Of a stretch of 64,000 bases of DNA, positions 51,352-60,552 are shown in pieces (within the stretch, counting starts at the first letter, position 1; each line of letters opens with the position of its first letter). The notes below the pieces were generated by a model, which worked only from the letters and a program-made list of their open reading frames with translations, did not search any database and was not told the origin of the DNA. Both the position numbers and the translations under genes were made by a program. Source of the stretch: CAIQPS01 sp963783835 (GTDB taxonomy: Bacteria > Actinomycetota > Thermoleophilia > RBG-16-64-13); NCBI GenBank assembly GCA_963783835.1, contig CAWAOX010000002.1, positions 46,264 to 110,263 on the forward strand. The letters are read 5' to 3'.

Positions 51352-53249
51352 ATGACAGAAGACGGGACACAGGATGCACGGGCGCCCCTGACGGGGCGGA
51401 CGGCCGCGGTAGTCCTTGCCGCGGGACGCTCGTCGCGGATGGGGACGAGCAAGCCCCTGCTGCCGGTGGGCGGGGTGACGGCGATCGAGCGGGTGATCTC
51501 CTCTCTCCGCGCAGCGGGAGCGGGGCAGGTGGTCGTAGTGACCGGGCACGATGCGGAAACGCTCCTCCCGGTTCTCCGCCGCCTCCAGGTCGATCCCGTC
51601 CACAACCCGGACTACGAATCCGGGATGTTCTCCTCCGTGCAGGCAGGGATCGCCGGGCTGCGGGGAGACGCCGACGCCTTCTTCGTTCTGCCGGTCGATT
51701 GTCCGCTCGTGACGCCTCGAGTCCTGCGTCTGGTGCGTGACTTCTTTGACCGGAGCCGCAAAGGCATCGTCTATCCCGCCTGCTGCGGCCGCCGCGGACA
51801 CCCTCCCCTTCTCTCCGTGCGTTACGTTCGCGCCCTCTTGGAGGCCGATAGAAGCAGCACTCTGCAAGCCCTTCTGCGCGCTTTCCCCGAGGACGAGGCC
51901 GACGTGGACGTGCGGGACCTCACCGTGCTCATGGATATGGACACACCGGAGGAGCATCGGATACTCGAGCGTTTCGCTGCGGTCCTCGACTGCGGGAACC
52001 CTTACCCGCCGCCCGGCCGGGGCACCCCATGGTCGCTTGGCGAGGAACCGCCCCTGACCGTCGAGGAAGCACTCTTCATCCTTGCTGCCGTCGACGCGCC
52101 GGCCAACGTGGTGGCGCACTGCCGAGCTGTCGCCGCTGTCGGCGAGAGACTGGCGGAGGCTCTCAAGTCGCGTGTCCCGGGCCTCGATGTGGCTCTGGTG
52201 CGGGCCGGATGTCTGCTCCACGACATGGCCCGGCTTCTGCCGAACCACGCCACAGTCGCCCAAGAGTGTACTCGCCAATCTGGGGCTGCCCCGGTTGGGC
52301 GGCGTGGTGGGACAGCACATGGTGATCACGCCCGAACCCGCGAGAGGCTTTGGAGATCAGCGAGGCCGAACTCGTCTATCTGGCAGACAAGCTGGTGGCC
52401 GAGGATGAACTGGTGGGTCTGGACGAACGGGAGGCGAGGGCGTTCCGGAGGATGAGACCGGGCCCCGAAGCGGCCGAGGGGATCAGGGCGAGGATGCGCG
52501 ACGCCTCGGTGATAGCAGACAAGCTGGCGACGATACTCGGCCGGCCTCTTGACGACGTCCTCAGCGACGACGGCCGCGGCCGGGCAGGCGAGACGAATGA
52601 ATTGCAGGTATTCCTGGTCAGACATGCGGAGTCGACAGCGCCTGGGGGGAGGCGCTTCTTGGGCCAGGCAGACCCGGATCTCGGCGTTCTTGGCGAAGAG
52701 CAGGCAGAACGGCTCGCTGGCACGCTGATGGCCATGACCGGCGGTGCCTGCTTCGACGCGATCTACAGCAGCGACCTGCGGCGCTCTCTCCGCACAGCCG
52801 AGATCGTCGCCGAAGGCTGCGGGGCAGTGGTACGGGCCGAGCGATGGCTGCGGGAGATCGACGTGGGTCTCTGGGAAGGACTGAGCTGGGAGGAGGCTCG
52901 GCGGGACTACCCCGCCGAGCATCTCGAACGCGAGCGGGACGTGATCGGGCAGCCGTTCCCCGAGGGCGAGAGCTTCCAGGATCTGCAGGCGAGAGTGGTC
53001 CCCCCGTTCCTCCGCCTGATCGCCGAGAACCTGGCCGCCGGCCGACGACGGGTGCTCGTGGTAGGGCACAAAGGGGTGAACCGGGTGATCCTCGCCCACT
53101 CTCTGGGACTACCCCTCGAAGATGTCTTCTCCATCGAGCAGGACTTCTGCGCCACCACCGTGCTGCGATTCTCCGCCCCACACATTCTGGACCCGGAGAA
53201 CGTCGGCGCCGTGGAGATCAACGGTCACGGGGTCCGACCGAGCATATAG
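51352..53249 (+). CDS. MobA-like nucleotidyltransferase / HD / histidine-phosphatase fusion, frameshifted twice as read
   Basis: Residues 1 to about 195 form an NTP-transferase domain like molybdenum cofactor cytidylyltransferase (VVLAAGRSSRMGTSKPLLPV, VLPVDCPLV). An HD domain follows (AHCRAVAAVGERLAEAL, GCLLHDMARLLPNH). After HATVAQE the frame shifts to VLANLGLPRLGGVVGQHMVI and again to ISEAELVYLADKLVAEDELV; single extra bases near 52266 and 52342 explain both. The last 220 residues are a histidine phosphatase (FLVRHAESTA, YSSDLRRSLRTAEIV, VVGHKGVNRVIL). The joined protein is about 631 residues. Cofactor metabolism is likely, and formate dehydrogenase needs a molybdopterin cofactor. Confidence 0.85.
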
Positions 53250-53318
53250 CGAAGGTCTCGCACCCCTGCGGACCGGATGATAGATTCGAACCAGCACACC
53301 GACTGCCAGGGGGGACAC

Positions 53319-54098
53319 ATGGGCCGAGTACAGGACAAAGTAGCGATCGTCACGGGCGGGTCGACCGGATTGGGCAAGGCGACCAGCCTGCTTCTCGCCG
53401 CCGAGGGCGCCAAGGTCGTCATCGCCGACATCCAGGACGGTCTCGGGGCCGCGGCAGCCGAGGAGATCAAGGCCTCCGGCGGCTCGGCGCACTACTTCCA
53501 CATGGACGTCACGTCCGAGGAGAACGTCAAGGAGGTCTGCGCCGACGTCTTCAAGAGCCTGGGGAGCGTCGACATCCTCGTCAACAATGCCGGCATCACC
53601 GGCGCCCCCAAACCAACGCACGAGATCACCGTGGAGGAGTGGGACAGAGTACTGAACGTCGATGCCAAGGGCGTCTTCTTGTGTACCAAGCACGCCGTCC
53701 CCTACATGAAGCAAAGCGGCGGAGGGAGCATCGTCAACATCTCCTCGGTGTACGGGATCGCGGGCGGCATGGACGTGCCCCCGCCCTTCCTGTACCACGC
53801 GGCCAAAGGGGCCGTCAGGGTGATGACCAAGTCCGACGCCATCTGCTACGCGGCGGACAAGATACGCGTGAACTCCGTCCATCCCGGCTGGCTGTGGACA
53901 CCGATGCTGGAGAACGTCGGCAAGGACTCCACCGAAGGCCCGGAGGCGTTCCACGCCCGCATCCTCAGCCGGCTGCCCCTGGGCCACTACGGCGAGCCCA
54001 TCGACGTCGCCTACGGCGTCCTCTACCTGGCCTGCGACGAATCCAAGTTCGTCACCGGGACCGAGCTGGTCATCGACGGGGGGTACCTGGCCTGGTAG
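53319..54098 (+). CDS. short-chain dehydrogenase/reductase (SDR)
   Basis: The ATG at 53319 (MGRVQDKVAIVTGGSTGLG) follows AGGGGGG by 4 bases and fits the family start; a Met at 53277 would add 14 unrelated residues. The 259-residue classical SDR has NNAG, catalytic Ser in NISSVYG and Tyr-Lys in FLYHAAKGA; a short insertion (GGMDVPPPF) sits before the Tyr. An Asp after beta-2 (IADIQDG) suggests NAD. It is followed by convergent genes. Substrate unknown. Confidence 0.88.
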   Translation: MGRVQDKVAIVTGGSTGLGKATSLLLAAEGAKVVIADIQDGLGAAAAEEIKASGGSAHYFHMDVTSEENVKEVCADVFKSLGSVDILVNNAGITGAPKPTHEITVEEWDRVLNVDAKGVFLCTKHAVPYMKQSGGGSIVNISSVYGIAGGMDVPPPFLYHAAKGAVRVMTKSDAICYAADKIRVNSVHPGWLWTPMLENVGKDSTEGPEAFHARILSRLPLGHYGEPIDVAYGVLYLACDESKFVTGTELVIDGGYLAW

Positions 54099-54131
54099 CG
54101 CCCTAGCAACGTACTGCGGCCGAGGGGAACG

Positions 54132-55007
54132 CTAGGACCGGCCGATCAACTCCACCATCGCCTGGATGTGGGCAGGTGAGGTCCCGCAGCAGCCGCCGAC
54201 GAGCCTTGCTCCTGCTCGCACGCACTCTTCCACTCCGGCGGCAAAAGCGGCCGGGGACATGTCATAGACCAACTCCGTGTCGACAAGCCTGCCCCTGCCC
54301 GCGTTGGGCTGGGCAATGATGGGCAAGGACGTACCCTCTCTCATCATGGCGACGATCTGGGCCATCTCGAGGGGATCGACGCTCCCGCAGTTTGCCCCGA
54401 CCGCCGACGCTCCCGCTTCGGTGAGCGCCTCGGCGCATTGCAGGGCCGTGTTCCCCATCACGGTCCGCCCCTCGTTGCCGGCCGTATTGAAGGTGATCGA
54501 AGCGATGACGGGTAGGTCGCAGGCTTCTTTTGCGGCGCGTAAGGCACACAGCGCTTCTCGCAGATCGAACATGGTCTCGACGATCAACCCATCCACGCCG
54601 CCCTCGACCAGGATGGCCGCCTGCTCCTTGAAGGTGGTGAAGGCGTCCTCCTCGGGGAGCTGCCCGTAAGGCTTCAGCATCTTGCCGGTGGAACTCATGT
54701 CGCCCAGAACAAACTGGCCCTCGCCGGCCGCGGCTCTCGCCAACCTCACTCCGGCCAGATTCACCTCGCGTACCTCGGCCTCCACGTTGTGCGACTCCAG
54801 GTTGGCGCGGTTCATGGTCAAGGTGTTCGTGAGCAGCAGGTCGACCCCGCAGGCGGCGTACTGCTTGTGAACGGCCAGCACCGCCTCGGGGTTGTTGAGG
54901 TTGTTCTGGCCGCCCATCTCCAGGCCGGCCTGTCCCAACTGGGTGCCCATGGCCCCGTCGAGGAAGATCGTCTTCCTATCACCGTTCAGAAGTTCCAGTA
55001 GGTTCAT
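54132..55007 (-). CDS. homocysteine S-methyltransferase-family protein
   Basis: The 291-residue protein has the family fold, with FLDGAMGTQLGQAGL at the start, the first zinc Cys in VGANCGSVDP and the vicinal pair in LVGGCCGTSPAHI. This is the MetH N-terminal domain type. It would pass a methyl group to homocysteine, from a corrinoid protein or S-methylmethionine. The gene just upstream (same strand) encodes a B12-reactivation-like protein, so a corrinoid-dependent, split methionine synthase is a good guess. It has no B12-binding domain of its own. Confidence 0.88.
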   Translation of the reverse strand: MNLLELLNGDRKTIFLDGAMGTQLGQAGLEMGGQNNLNNPEAVLAVHKQYAACGVDLLLTNTLTMNRANLESHNVEAEVREVNLAGVRLARAAAGEGQFVLGDMSSTGKMLKPYGQLPEEDAFTTFKEQAAILVEGGVDGLIVETMFDLREALCALRAAKEACDLPVIASITFNTAGNEGRTVMGNTALQCAEALTEAGASAVGANCGSVDPLEMAQIVAMMREGTSLPIIAQPNAGRGRLVDTELVYDMSPAAFAAGVEECVRAGARLVGGCCGTSPAHIQAMVELIGRS

Positions 55008-55031
55008 GCCGTTAGTCTAGCGCACCTTCAT

Positions 55032-55700
55032 CTAGTGTCTATAGCGGCAGGTCTCCCCCAGATCGCAGAATTCACAGGGCGAGCGCACTTCGGATAACTC
55101 GTAGTCCGGCCCGGCGCCCACCATGATCGACGCCGACTTCTGCGGCACGAGCATCCCCGAATCGGTGACCCGTACTCCGATCGACTCCAGGTCGAGCAGC
55201 CGCCCCACCAGTATCTGCTCGGCGATGGCCCATCCCGAAAGTTGGCCCGGGGCCAGTTCTGCTCCTACACCCCAGCCGCGCCCGGCCGCGTCCTTCTCGA
55301 CGATCGAGCGGGCCCTCAAGATCAGCATCCCGACGGCAAACACGCCGGCCGAATCGAGCATGAACGCATCGAGCGCCTTGCCGGAAGCCTGGAGGTCCCG
55401 ACTCCGGGCCTCCAGTTCCGGCCCGATCGTCACCACGGCCACGAAGGCCTGGTGGGCCGGCCCAAGCAGGTCCGCGTGCCTGCCGAGCTCGAAGACTACG
55501 TCTCCGACTTCGGCTTTGCTCCGATCCCGATCGCCCACGGGGAACCAGTCGTACGCGAGCGCCGGGGAGATCAACCCGGCAGCTGCAGCCAGGGCCTCCC
55601 GCGCAGCCTCCTTCATCGCCGGGCGCCGTAGCGCCTCGCCCTGCGCCTCGAGGAACTCGTCCAGGTCTAAAGTCAGGTCGAATCCCGCCAGAGTCATCAC
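55032..55700 (-). CDS. methionine-synthase-activation-like (corrinoid reactivation) protein with C-terminal Cys cluster
   Basis: The 222-residue protein resembles the stand-alone proteins annotated as vitamin B12-dependent methionine synthase activation domain. Key pieces are the helical middle, the RVTDSGMLVPQKSAS motif and a C-terminal CEFCDLGETCRYR cluster, which may bind a metal or Fe-S centre. The activation domain of MetH binds S-adenosylmethionine to rescue oxidised cobalamin. It lies 24 bases upstream of the homocysteine methyltransferase gene, in the same direction. Assignment is by motif and context. Confidence 0.75.
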   Translation of the reverse strand: MMTLAGFDLTLDLDEFLEAQGEALRRPAMKEAAREALAAAAGLISPALAYDWFPVGDRDRSKAEVGDVVFELGRHADLLGPAHQAFVAVVTIGPELEARSRDLQASGKALDAFMLDSAGVFAVGMLILRARSIVEKDAAGRGWGVGAELAPGQLSGWAIAEQILVGRLLDLESIGVRVTDSGMLVPQKSASIMVGAGPDYELSEVRSPCEFCDLGETCRYRH

Positions 55701-55733
55701 GCCTTCAGGCCCTCCGCCTTTTGGTCGACGCCG

Positions 55734-56561
55734 TTACCCATTCGTCGATGTGCGCCCCGAGAATCGATCCGAGAAGAACCGCACCCTGCTCGGGGTCTCG
55801 GGGCCGCTCATGGGGATCCCGTGGCCGCCGGCAAGTACGCGTGGCTCCAACTCGGCCAGCAGCGCCGCGGATGCTTTGGCGGCCCGCCAATCCCACGTGG
55901 TGTACCAAGGCGGCCCCGAGACTCGCTGCCGTCCCAGTAGGATGCCCGAGAGTGAGTTGAGATCCAGAGTCACCATCGCATCGCCGGTGATGAGGACCCG
56001 ATCCTCCCTCCGGAAGAAGGCCGTATGTCCTGGCGTGTGACCCGGCGTGGGAATGGCCTCCCATCCCGGAAGACCGGGGAGCTCACGGTCCGGATCGAAT
56101 GTGCGCGCCCGGTCCCTGAAGCTCGCCTGCTCAAGCATGGCTTTGGTCCGCTTCGGCCCGAGCAGATGCAGGAAGGGCAGGACGATCCAGCGGTCGAGAG
56201 GGCCGGGGTACTGTTCGAACGTGGAGAGGTCTCCCAGGACCAGCGGGAGTTCGTCGGGATGCACCCACGCGTAGCAGTCCCACGCCTTCGCCAGTTCGTT
56301 GACCGAGCCGGCATGGTCGGGATGGTCGTGAGTGAGTAGGATCGCAGCCGGACACGAGGACTCCCCGAAAAGGCCGGCGGCGGCCTGCCGGAGCGCCCGG
56401 CCGCTCTTCGCCGAACCGGCGTCGATGAGCGCCCACGAGCTGCCGGACCGCACGAAGTACACGTTGGAGCGGAGAAGGCCCCTCCCCACCTCCAGCCACC
56501 AGACGCCAGGAGCGATCTCGCTGGGCGTGACCGTATCGGGTTCTCGCGAGGGCGCCGCCAT
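55734..56561 (-). CDS. metallo-beta-lactamase-fold hydrolase
   Basis: The 275-residue protein has the metal motif THDHPDHAGS, then TPGHTPGHTAFF and ITGDAMVTLD, and a final LAGGHGIPMSG. This is the glyoxalase II/MBL pattern for a dinuclear metal site. It is cytoplasmic. The neighbouring dehydrogenase gene ends 8 bases upstream, so the two are probably cotranscribed. Substrate unknown. Confidence 0.88.
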   Translation of the reverse strand: MAAPSREPDTVTPSEIAPGVWWLEVGRGLLRSNVYFVRSGSSWALIDAGSAKSGRALRQAAAGLFGESSCPAAILLTHDHPDHAGSVNELAKAWDCYAWVHPDELPLVLGDLSTFEQYPGPLDRWIVLPFLHLLGPKRTKAMLEQASFRDRARTFDPDRELPGLPGWEAIPTPGHTPGHTAFFRREDRVLITGDAMVTLDLNSLSGILLGRQRVSGPPWYTTWDWRAAKASAALLAELEPRVLAGGHGIPMSGPETPSRVRFFSDRFSGRTSTNG

Positions 56562-56568
56562 TTCGCCG

Positions 56569-57549
56569 CTAGCTCGTCTCGTCGTGGTTCACACTGATGA
56601 CCACTTTGCCCTTATGCCCTCCTTCGCCGAAATAACGCATGGCTTCGGGCACCTGGCTCAGATCGTAGGGTCCGTCCACGACCGGCTTGAGCTTGCCAGC
56701 CTCAAAAAGCTCGGCCATGTACACAAGGTCCTTGTTCGGCTTCAAGAAGACGACTCGGATCTTCTTCTTGCTGGTCAGCTTGATCCACGGCGCAAAGAGG
56801 AGGGCCTGCATGATATAGCGGGTGGCACCCCCGCACGTCACGTAGGTCCCGCCAGGGTTCAGGGCCCGCGCGCAGTCGAAGACCGAACGGGTCGACTTGG
56901 CATCGAGTATGAGGTCGTAGCGCCGGCCGGCCTGGGTGAAGTCTTCGGTGGCGTAGTCGATGACGTGATCGAAGCCCAGCGACCGCAGCATGTCGAGCTT
57001 CCCCGCGCTGTCAACCCCGGTCGTCTCGCAGCCGTAGAGTCTGGCGATCTGGATGGCGAAGGTGCCCACACCCCCGCCCGCGCCGTTGATCAGGACCTTC
57101 TGTCCTTCCTGGATCCGCCCGCTGTCGCGGAGACCCTGCACCGCCAACATCCCCGCTTGAGGTATGGCAGCCGCCTCTTCGAACGTCATGCCGGCCGGTT
57201 TCAGCGCCAGTGCGTCTTCGCTCGCGCAAACGTATTCGGCAAAACCGCCCCAGCGGCCGCTCAGGTCCCCGAACACCTCATCGCCAGGCCGAAACCGCGA
57301 TACGCCTCTGCCGACCGCTTCTACCCGCCCGGCTACGTCGGACCCGAGTATCTTCTTCTTGGGCTTCAGCAGCCCGGACATCAGCCGGTTCGCGAACGGA
57401 GTGCCGTGGAGGAGCCCCCAGTCCCAATCATTCACGGATACCGCGCGTACTTCTACCAGGATCTCATTGTCCTTGGGGGCGGGCTTGTCCACCTCCTCCA
57501 ACGCAAGGAGGTCGGGCGGCCCGTATCTGTGGTAGACGATGGCCTTCAT
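56569..57549 (-). CDS. quinone-oxidoreductase-like medium-chain dehydrogenase
   Basis: The ATG at 57549 (MKAIVYHRYGPPDLLALEEV) has GGAGG 7 bases upstream; an in-frame Met at 57588 would add 13 residues. The 326-residue protein has the GroES-like domain, SGRWGGFAEYVCA and the NADP-site VLINGAGGGVGTFAIQIA. The zinc-lobe cysteines are absent, as in the quinone oxidoreductase branch. A close family parallel is present at 40.9 kb, but the two are not near-identical. Substrate unknown. Confidence 0.88.
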   Translation of the reverse strand: MKAIVYHRYGPPDLLALEEVDKPAPKDNEILVEVRAVSVNDWDWGLLHGTPFANRLMSGLLKPKKKILGSDVAGRVEAVGRGVSRFRPGDEVFGDLSGRWGGFAEYVCASEDALALKPAGMTFEEAAAIPQAGMLAVQGLRDSGRIQEGQKVLINGAGGGVGTFAIQIARLYGCETTGVDSAGKLDMLRSLGFDHVIDYATEDFTQAGRRYDLILDAKSTRSVFDCARALNPGGTYVTCGGATRYIMQALLFAPWIKLTSKKKIRVVFLKPNKDLVYMAELFEAGKLKPVVDGPYDLSQVPEAMRYFGEGGHKGKVVISVNHDETS

Positions 57550-57767
57550 CACGATTCCTCCAAAGCTGCGAACGGCGTGGGCGGCCACATGGGCAATCTT
57601 ACAGGTCGACGCGGCGGCGAAGCCCCTTTCGGATCCTGCGAGGCGTATGACGCGCGCCGGCCTCTAGGTGCCTGAGGCCGGGGTATCTGGTCGATCATCG
57701 GTTCGCCGACCACGCAGTCAAAATCGACCTCAAGCGAGGCCCGCTAGGCTGTATTGCTTCGAAGATG

Positions 57768-58830
57768 TAGCGACGCATCTTTGCTTGTCTAAGCCCACAT
57801 CTTAGCTTTCCCAAGGACCTCTTCGGGGGTCCTTCCTTGTGTCAGCCTCCCCGTGTGAGCCCGGTCTTGGTTAAAGCAGCTGACGTAGCGTTTGAGATCG
57901 TGACGCAGGCCGGTGTATTTGGGGATGTGATAGCGGGCAAAGGCTGGTTTCCAGCACTCCTCCAGGATGGTGCGCTGCACCCGCTCCACGCAGCCGTTGG
58001 ACCGCGGTAATCTGCCCGGATGAAGCGATGGGTGGCGCCCAACTTCGTGAGTGTCTCCTCGAACTCGTGGCTGCGGAACTAAACGGCGTTGTCGGTCACG
58101 AGCACCTCGAGCTTCCAGCCCCGAGAAGCCAGATCCCGGGCGATATCCTCGGCCAGATGCGAGCACCAGTGCGCCGTGGGGTTGCGGGGGGAAGTATGCA
58201 GATACGCCCACACGAAGCTGGAAGCCACGGTCCATAAAGGTGATTGCCACACCTCACCCCCGGTCTCGGAGAGCTCTACCGATGGCAAAAAGCGTCCATC
58301 TGCACCACCGCACCGGGATGCGGAGCCTCGATATGGCGTTCGGGCTCCGGATCGCGAGGTAGAGGGTCCGGCGGGCAGGCATACCCCGCCACCAGGCCCA
58401 GGCGCTTCTGGCGGGTCTCCAGACCGTGCCGGCCAAGGACCCGGTAGACGCCGGCCGGTGAGACGGAGAGCCCTCCCCACAGGGGGCGGGCGAGCTTGGC
58501 GGGAGATGCGGGCCTGGGCCGAAGCCGCGGGGTGCCCCAGGGCGAAGGTGATGATGCGTTGGCTGACGAGCACGCTGATGGCGTTGGGCATGCAGGGAGC
58601 CCGCGCTCCCGGGGCCTAAGCATCTCCAGGCCACCCCGGTCCACCTGATGCTTCCAGCGGTAGTAGGTGGAGGAATGCACGCCGAGAGCCCGGCAGGCGG
58701 CTCTCACACTCCCCAGTTCGTGCGCCAGACCAAAAAGCCGTAGACGAAACCGGAAGGGGCAGGTCATCATCAGTCATAAGCGGCGCTCCTTCTCGAAGAC
58801 TGGCAGGTCAACGAGAAAGATGCGCCGCCC
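57768..58830 (-). mobile_element. degenerate IS481-family insertion sequence
   Basis: CGACGCATCTTT at 57771-57782 is matched, with one mismatch, in inverted orientation at 58816-58827, giving the expected terminal repeats just outside the transposase. The exact ends and any target duplication are not resolved. The contained transposase is broken by several frameshifts. Confidence 0.6.
57789..58770 (-). pseudogene. IS481-family transposase, fragmented
   Basis: In the minus strand the first frame gives FRLRLFGLAHELGSVRAAC and STYYRWKHQVDRGGLEML, the helix-turn-helix start of IS481-type transposases. Pieces in other frames give VYRVLGRHGLETRQKRLGLV, the first catalytic Asp in VVQMDAFCH, the second in EVLVTDNAV, and the last, SNGCVERVQRTILEECWKP, with the catalytic Glu, ending RTPEEVLGKAKMW. 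At least four frame changes and an in-frame stop separate these pieces. Sequencing error contributes elsewhere in this part of the window, so true decay and error cannot be separated here. Confidence 0.8.
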
Positions 58831-59510
58831 TTGTTTCTAACCCTTGTGCTTGCTGACTTGAGTGTCGCGTCAACTCGGAAACAGGACACGCTAGGCGATG
58901 ATCGACACCCATTTCGCGCCTCCCGCGGGTGGGCCACGGCCGCGCCGACCTGGAGACGAGCGCGCTGATTGCGCGGGGGCCTCGGAAAGCGGCGTCCACA
59001 AGGTCGCCTGCACGCCTCACTTGCCAGATTGACACGGGCCCGACATCCGGCGTGCCGGGGAGTGATAAGGCGAAGTAGAGGACGGCGCTCTCGACCTCCG
59101 CCAGGATGTCTTCGCGCTCTGAATGTGACGACAGGCGGGAGAGCAACGAGCAGATGACACACAGCGAGTGAGAGCGCACCGGATGCACAGCGTCCGGCTG
59201 TTGGTTCAACATCAAGGAAAGGCTTGCTCTCGACACGAGTTCTGAGTTTCGGCGAATACCTATTGCCTGGTGGTGATGGGTGTCGCAGCCCAGCACCGAC
59301 GTCCTCCAGCGTAAACGTCTGCGCCCCCGTACTAGGCTGCTACCAAGCCTTGCCAGCCGGGGGGCTTTATTCTCTACAGCAGCAGTGATTGTGATTGAAG
59401 CCGTCTGGCCTACGCGACGCTTTGGACCCCGTGGTCTTCGCTATCTACGCCTCATGAGTGCCCACCTGATAGAATCGCGGCCCGCGACGACACGCTGCGA
59501 GGGAGCGTTG
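58831..59510. other. 680 bases without a recognisable gene
   Basis: This stretch between the insertion element and the broken membrane protein gene has no frame with a protein-like profile that I recognise. A minus-strand frame (58808-59296) contains LAEVESAVLYFALSLPG, which could be a remnant, but it runs through the IS end and has no start or family match. It looks like insertion-site debris. Confidence 0.4.
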
Positions 59511-60254
59511 ATGCGCGAGATCAACTTGATAGAGATCAGGCCCTCTGCTGTTGCCCGCGTGTTGGGAGCGGCGGCCATTCTGCTCGTCATTCTCCACGTC
59601 CTAGCCAACGTTGGCGCTTTCGTGTTTGGGTACCCCAGCGCCAAAGCGCTCGTCGCCCTCTTTAGCTTCGAGTGCAAAGCAGTATCCCTAACTTCTTCTC
59701 CATGTTCCGATCGCTTTCGTCAGCGCTGCTTCTTTTTCACATCGCAGTGCTGAAGAGGAAGCAAGAGGACCCTGATGTCCGGATGTGGGCGCTCCTTGCC
59801 TTCGTGTTGCTGCTCTTGGCGGTGGATGAATACGGGTCATACCATGTACCGCTTCTCGGCCCGAGGGGCGAGTTCCTAGAGGGTGAGAACCTTGGCTTTC
59901 TCTATTGGGCCTTGGTCCTTGCTGGCATCGTGTTCGTGCTTGTATTCGTGCTGCTCTACCTGAGGTTCCTCTGGCGTCTTCCCAAGAGGACACGATGGAC
60001 CTTCGTCTTGCCGCAGTCCTCATCGTCGGAGGGGCCGTCTGCATAAAGATGGCCGGAGGCTACGATCTCGACCTGCACGGCTGGCAGGACATGGACCACG
60101 CCTGGATCACGACCGTAGAAGAGGGTCTCGAGATGTCGGGGTTATTCCGTTCATCTACGCCCTCCTGGAGTACATCGGTACTAACTACGGGGAAGTGCGA
60201 ATGCGCATATACGGCGCCGAGCGGGACTGCCAATCGAAGAGCGTAGAAAGGTAG
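59511..60254 (+). pseudogene. multi-pass membrane protein of unknown family, frameshifted as read
   Basis: The pieces are: MREINLIEIRPSAVARVLGA with a first membrane helix and VFGYPSAKALVALFSF from ATG 59511; then IPNFFSMFRSLSSALLLFHI, a WALLAFVLLLLAVDEYGSYH helix, NLGFLYWALVLAGIVFVLVF and LRFLWRLPKRTRWTFVL in a second frame; then AVLIVGGAVCIKMAGG, DLHGWQDMDHAW and TVEEGLEMSGL in a third. A last frame gives FIYALLEYIGTNYGEV and ends at 60254. I recognise this as a conserved bacterial membrane protein type with four to six helices and a TVEEGLEM motif, but its function is unknown. At least three single-base shifts are needed to join it. Confidence 0.65.
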
Positions 60255-60552
60255 AAGGGCTGAGGCCCCAGGAGTGGGCTGCAGTTCGCTTCGCCATCAT
60301 TTGCGGGGGCAGGTGTGAGGAGAGCGCGATCAAGCACTGGTGGAGCGGCTTGTATGTGGCCAAAGCGCGGATCTGGACGGGCTTGCCTGGAGTTCCTTAG
60401 GCCGCGCCAGCCGACGGGCTGCGCCCGTCTTTGCTGCTGAGCCCCGCCCTGCCAGCCGGGGGCTTCTGACTTGCCCGCCACTCCGCCCCAGAGTACAATC
60501 GCCACCTACGGAAGCTAGGTCTCCACTAGCCTGCACACGGGGGTAGCGGCAC
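60255..60552. other. 298-base intergenic region upstream of the L-FucNAc operon
   Basis: No coding frame is convincing here. The last 80 bases hold a good promoter, described separately. The rest is unremarkable high-GC sequence. Confidence 0.4.
60471..60499 (+). promoter_or_regulatory. candidate promoter of the wbjBCD operon
   Basis: TTGCCC (60471-60476) and TACAAT (60494-60499) are 17 bases apart, 54 bases before the wbjB start. This is the best sigma-70-like match in the window. Confidence 0.5.
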
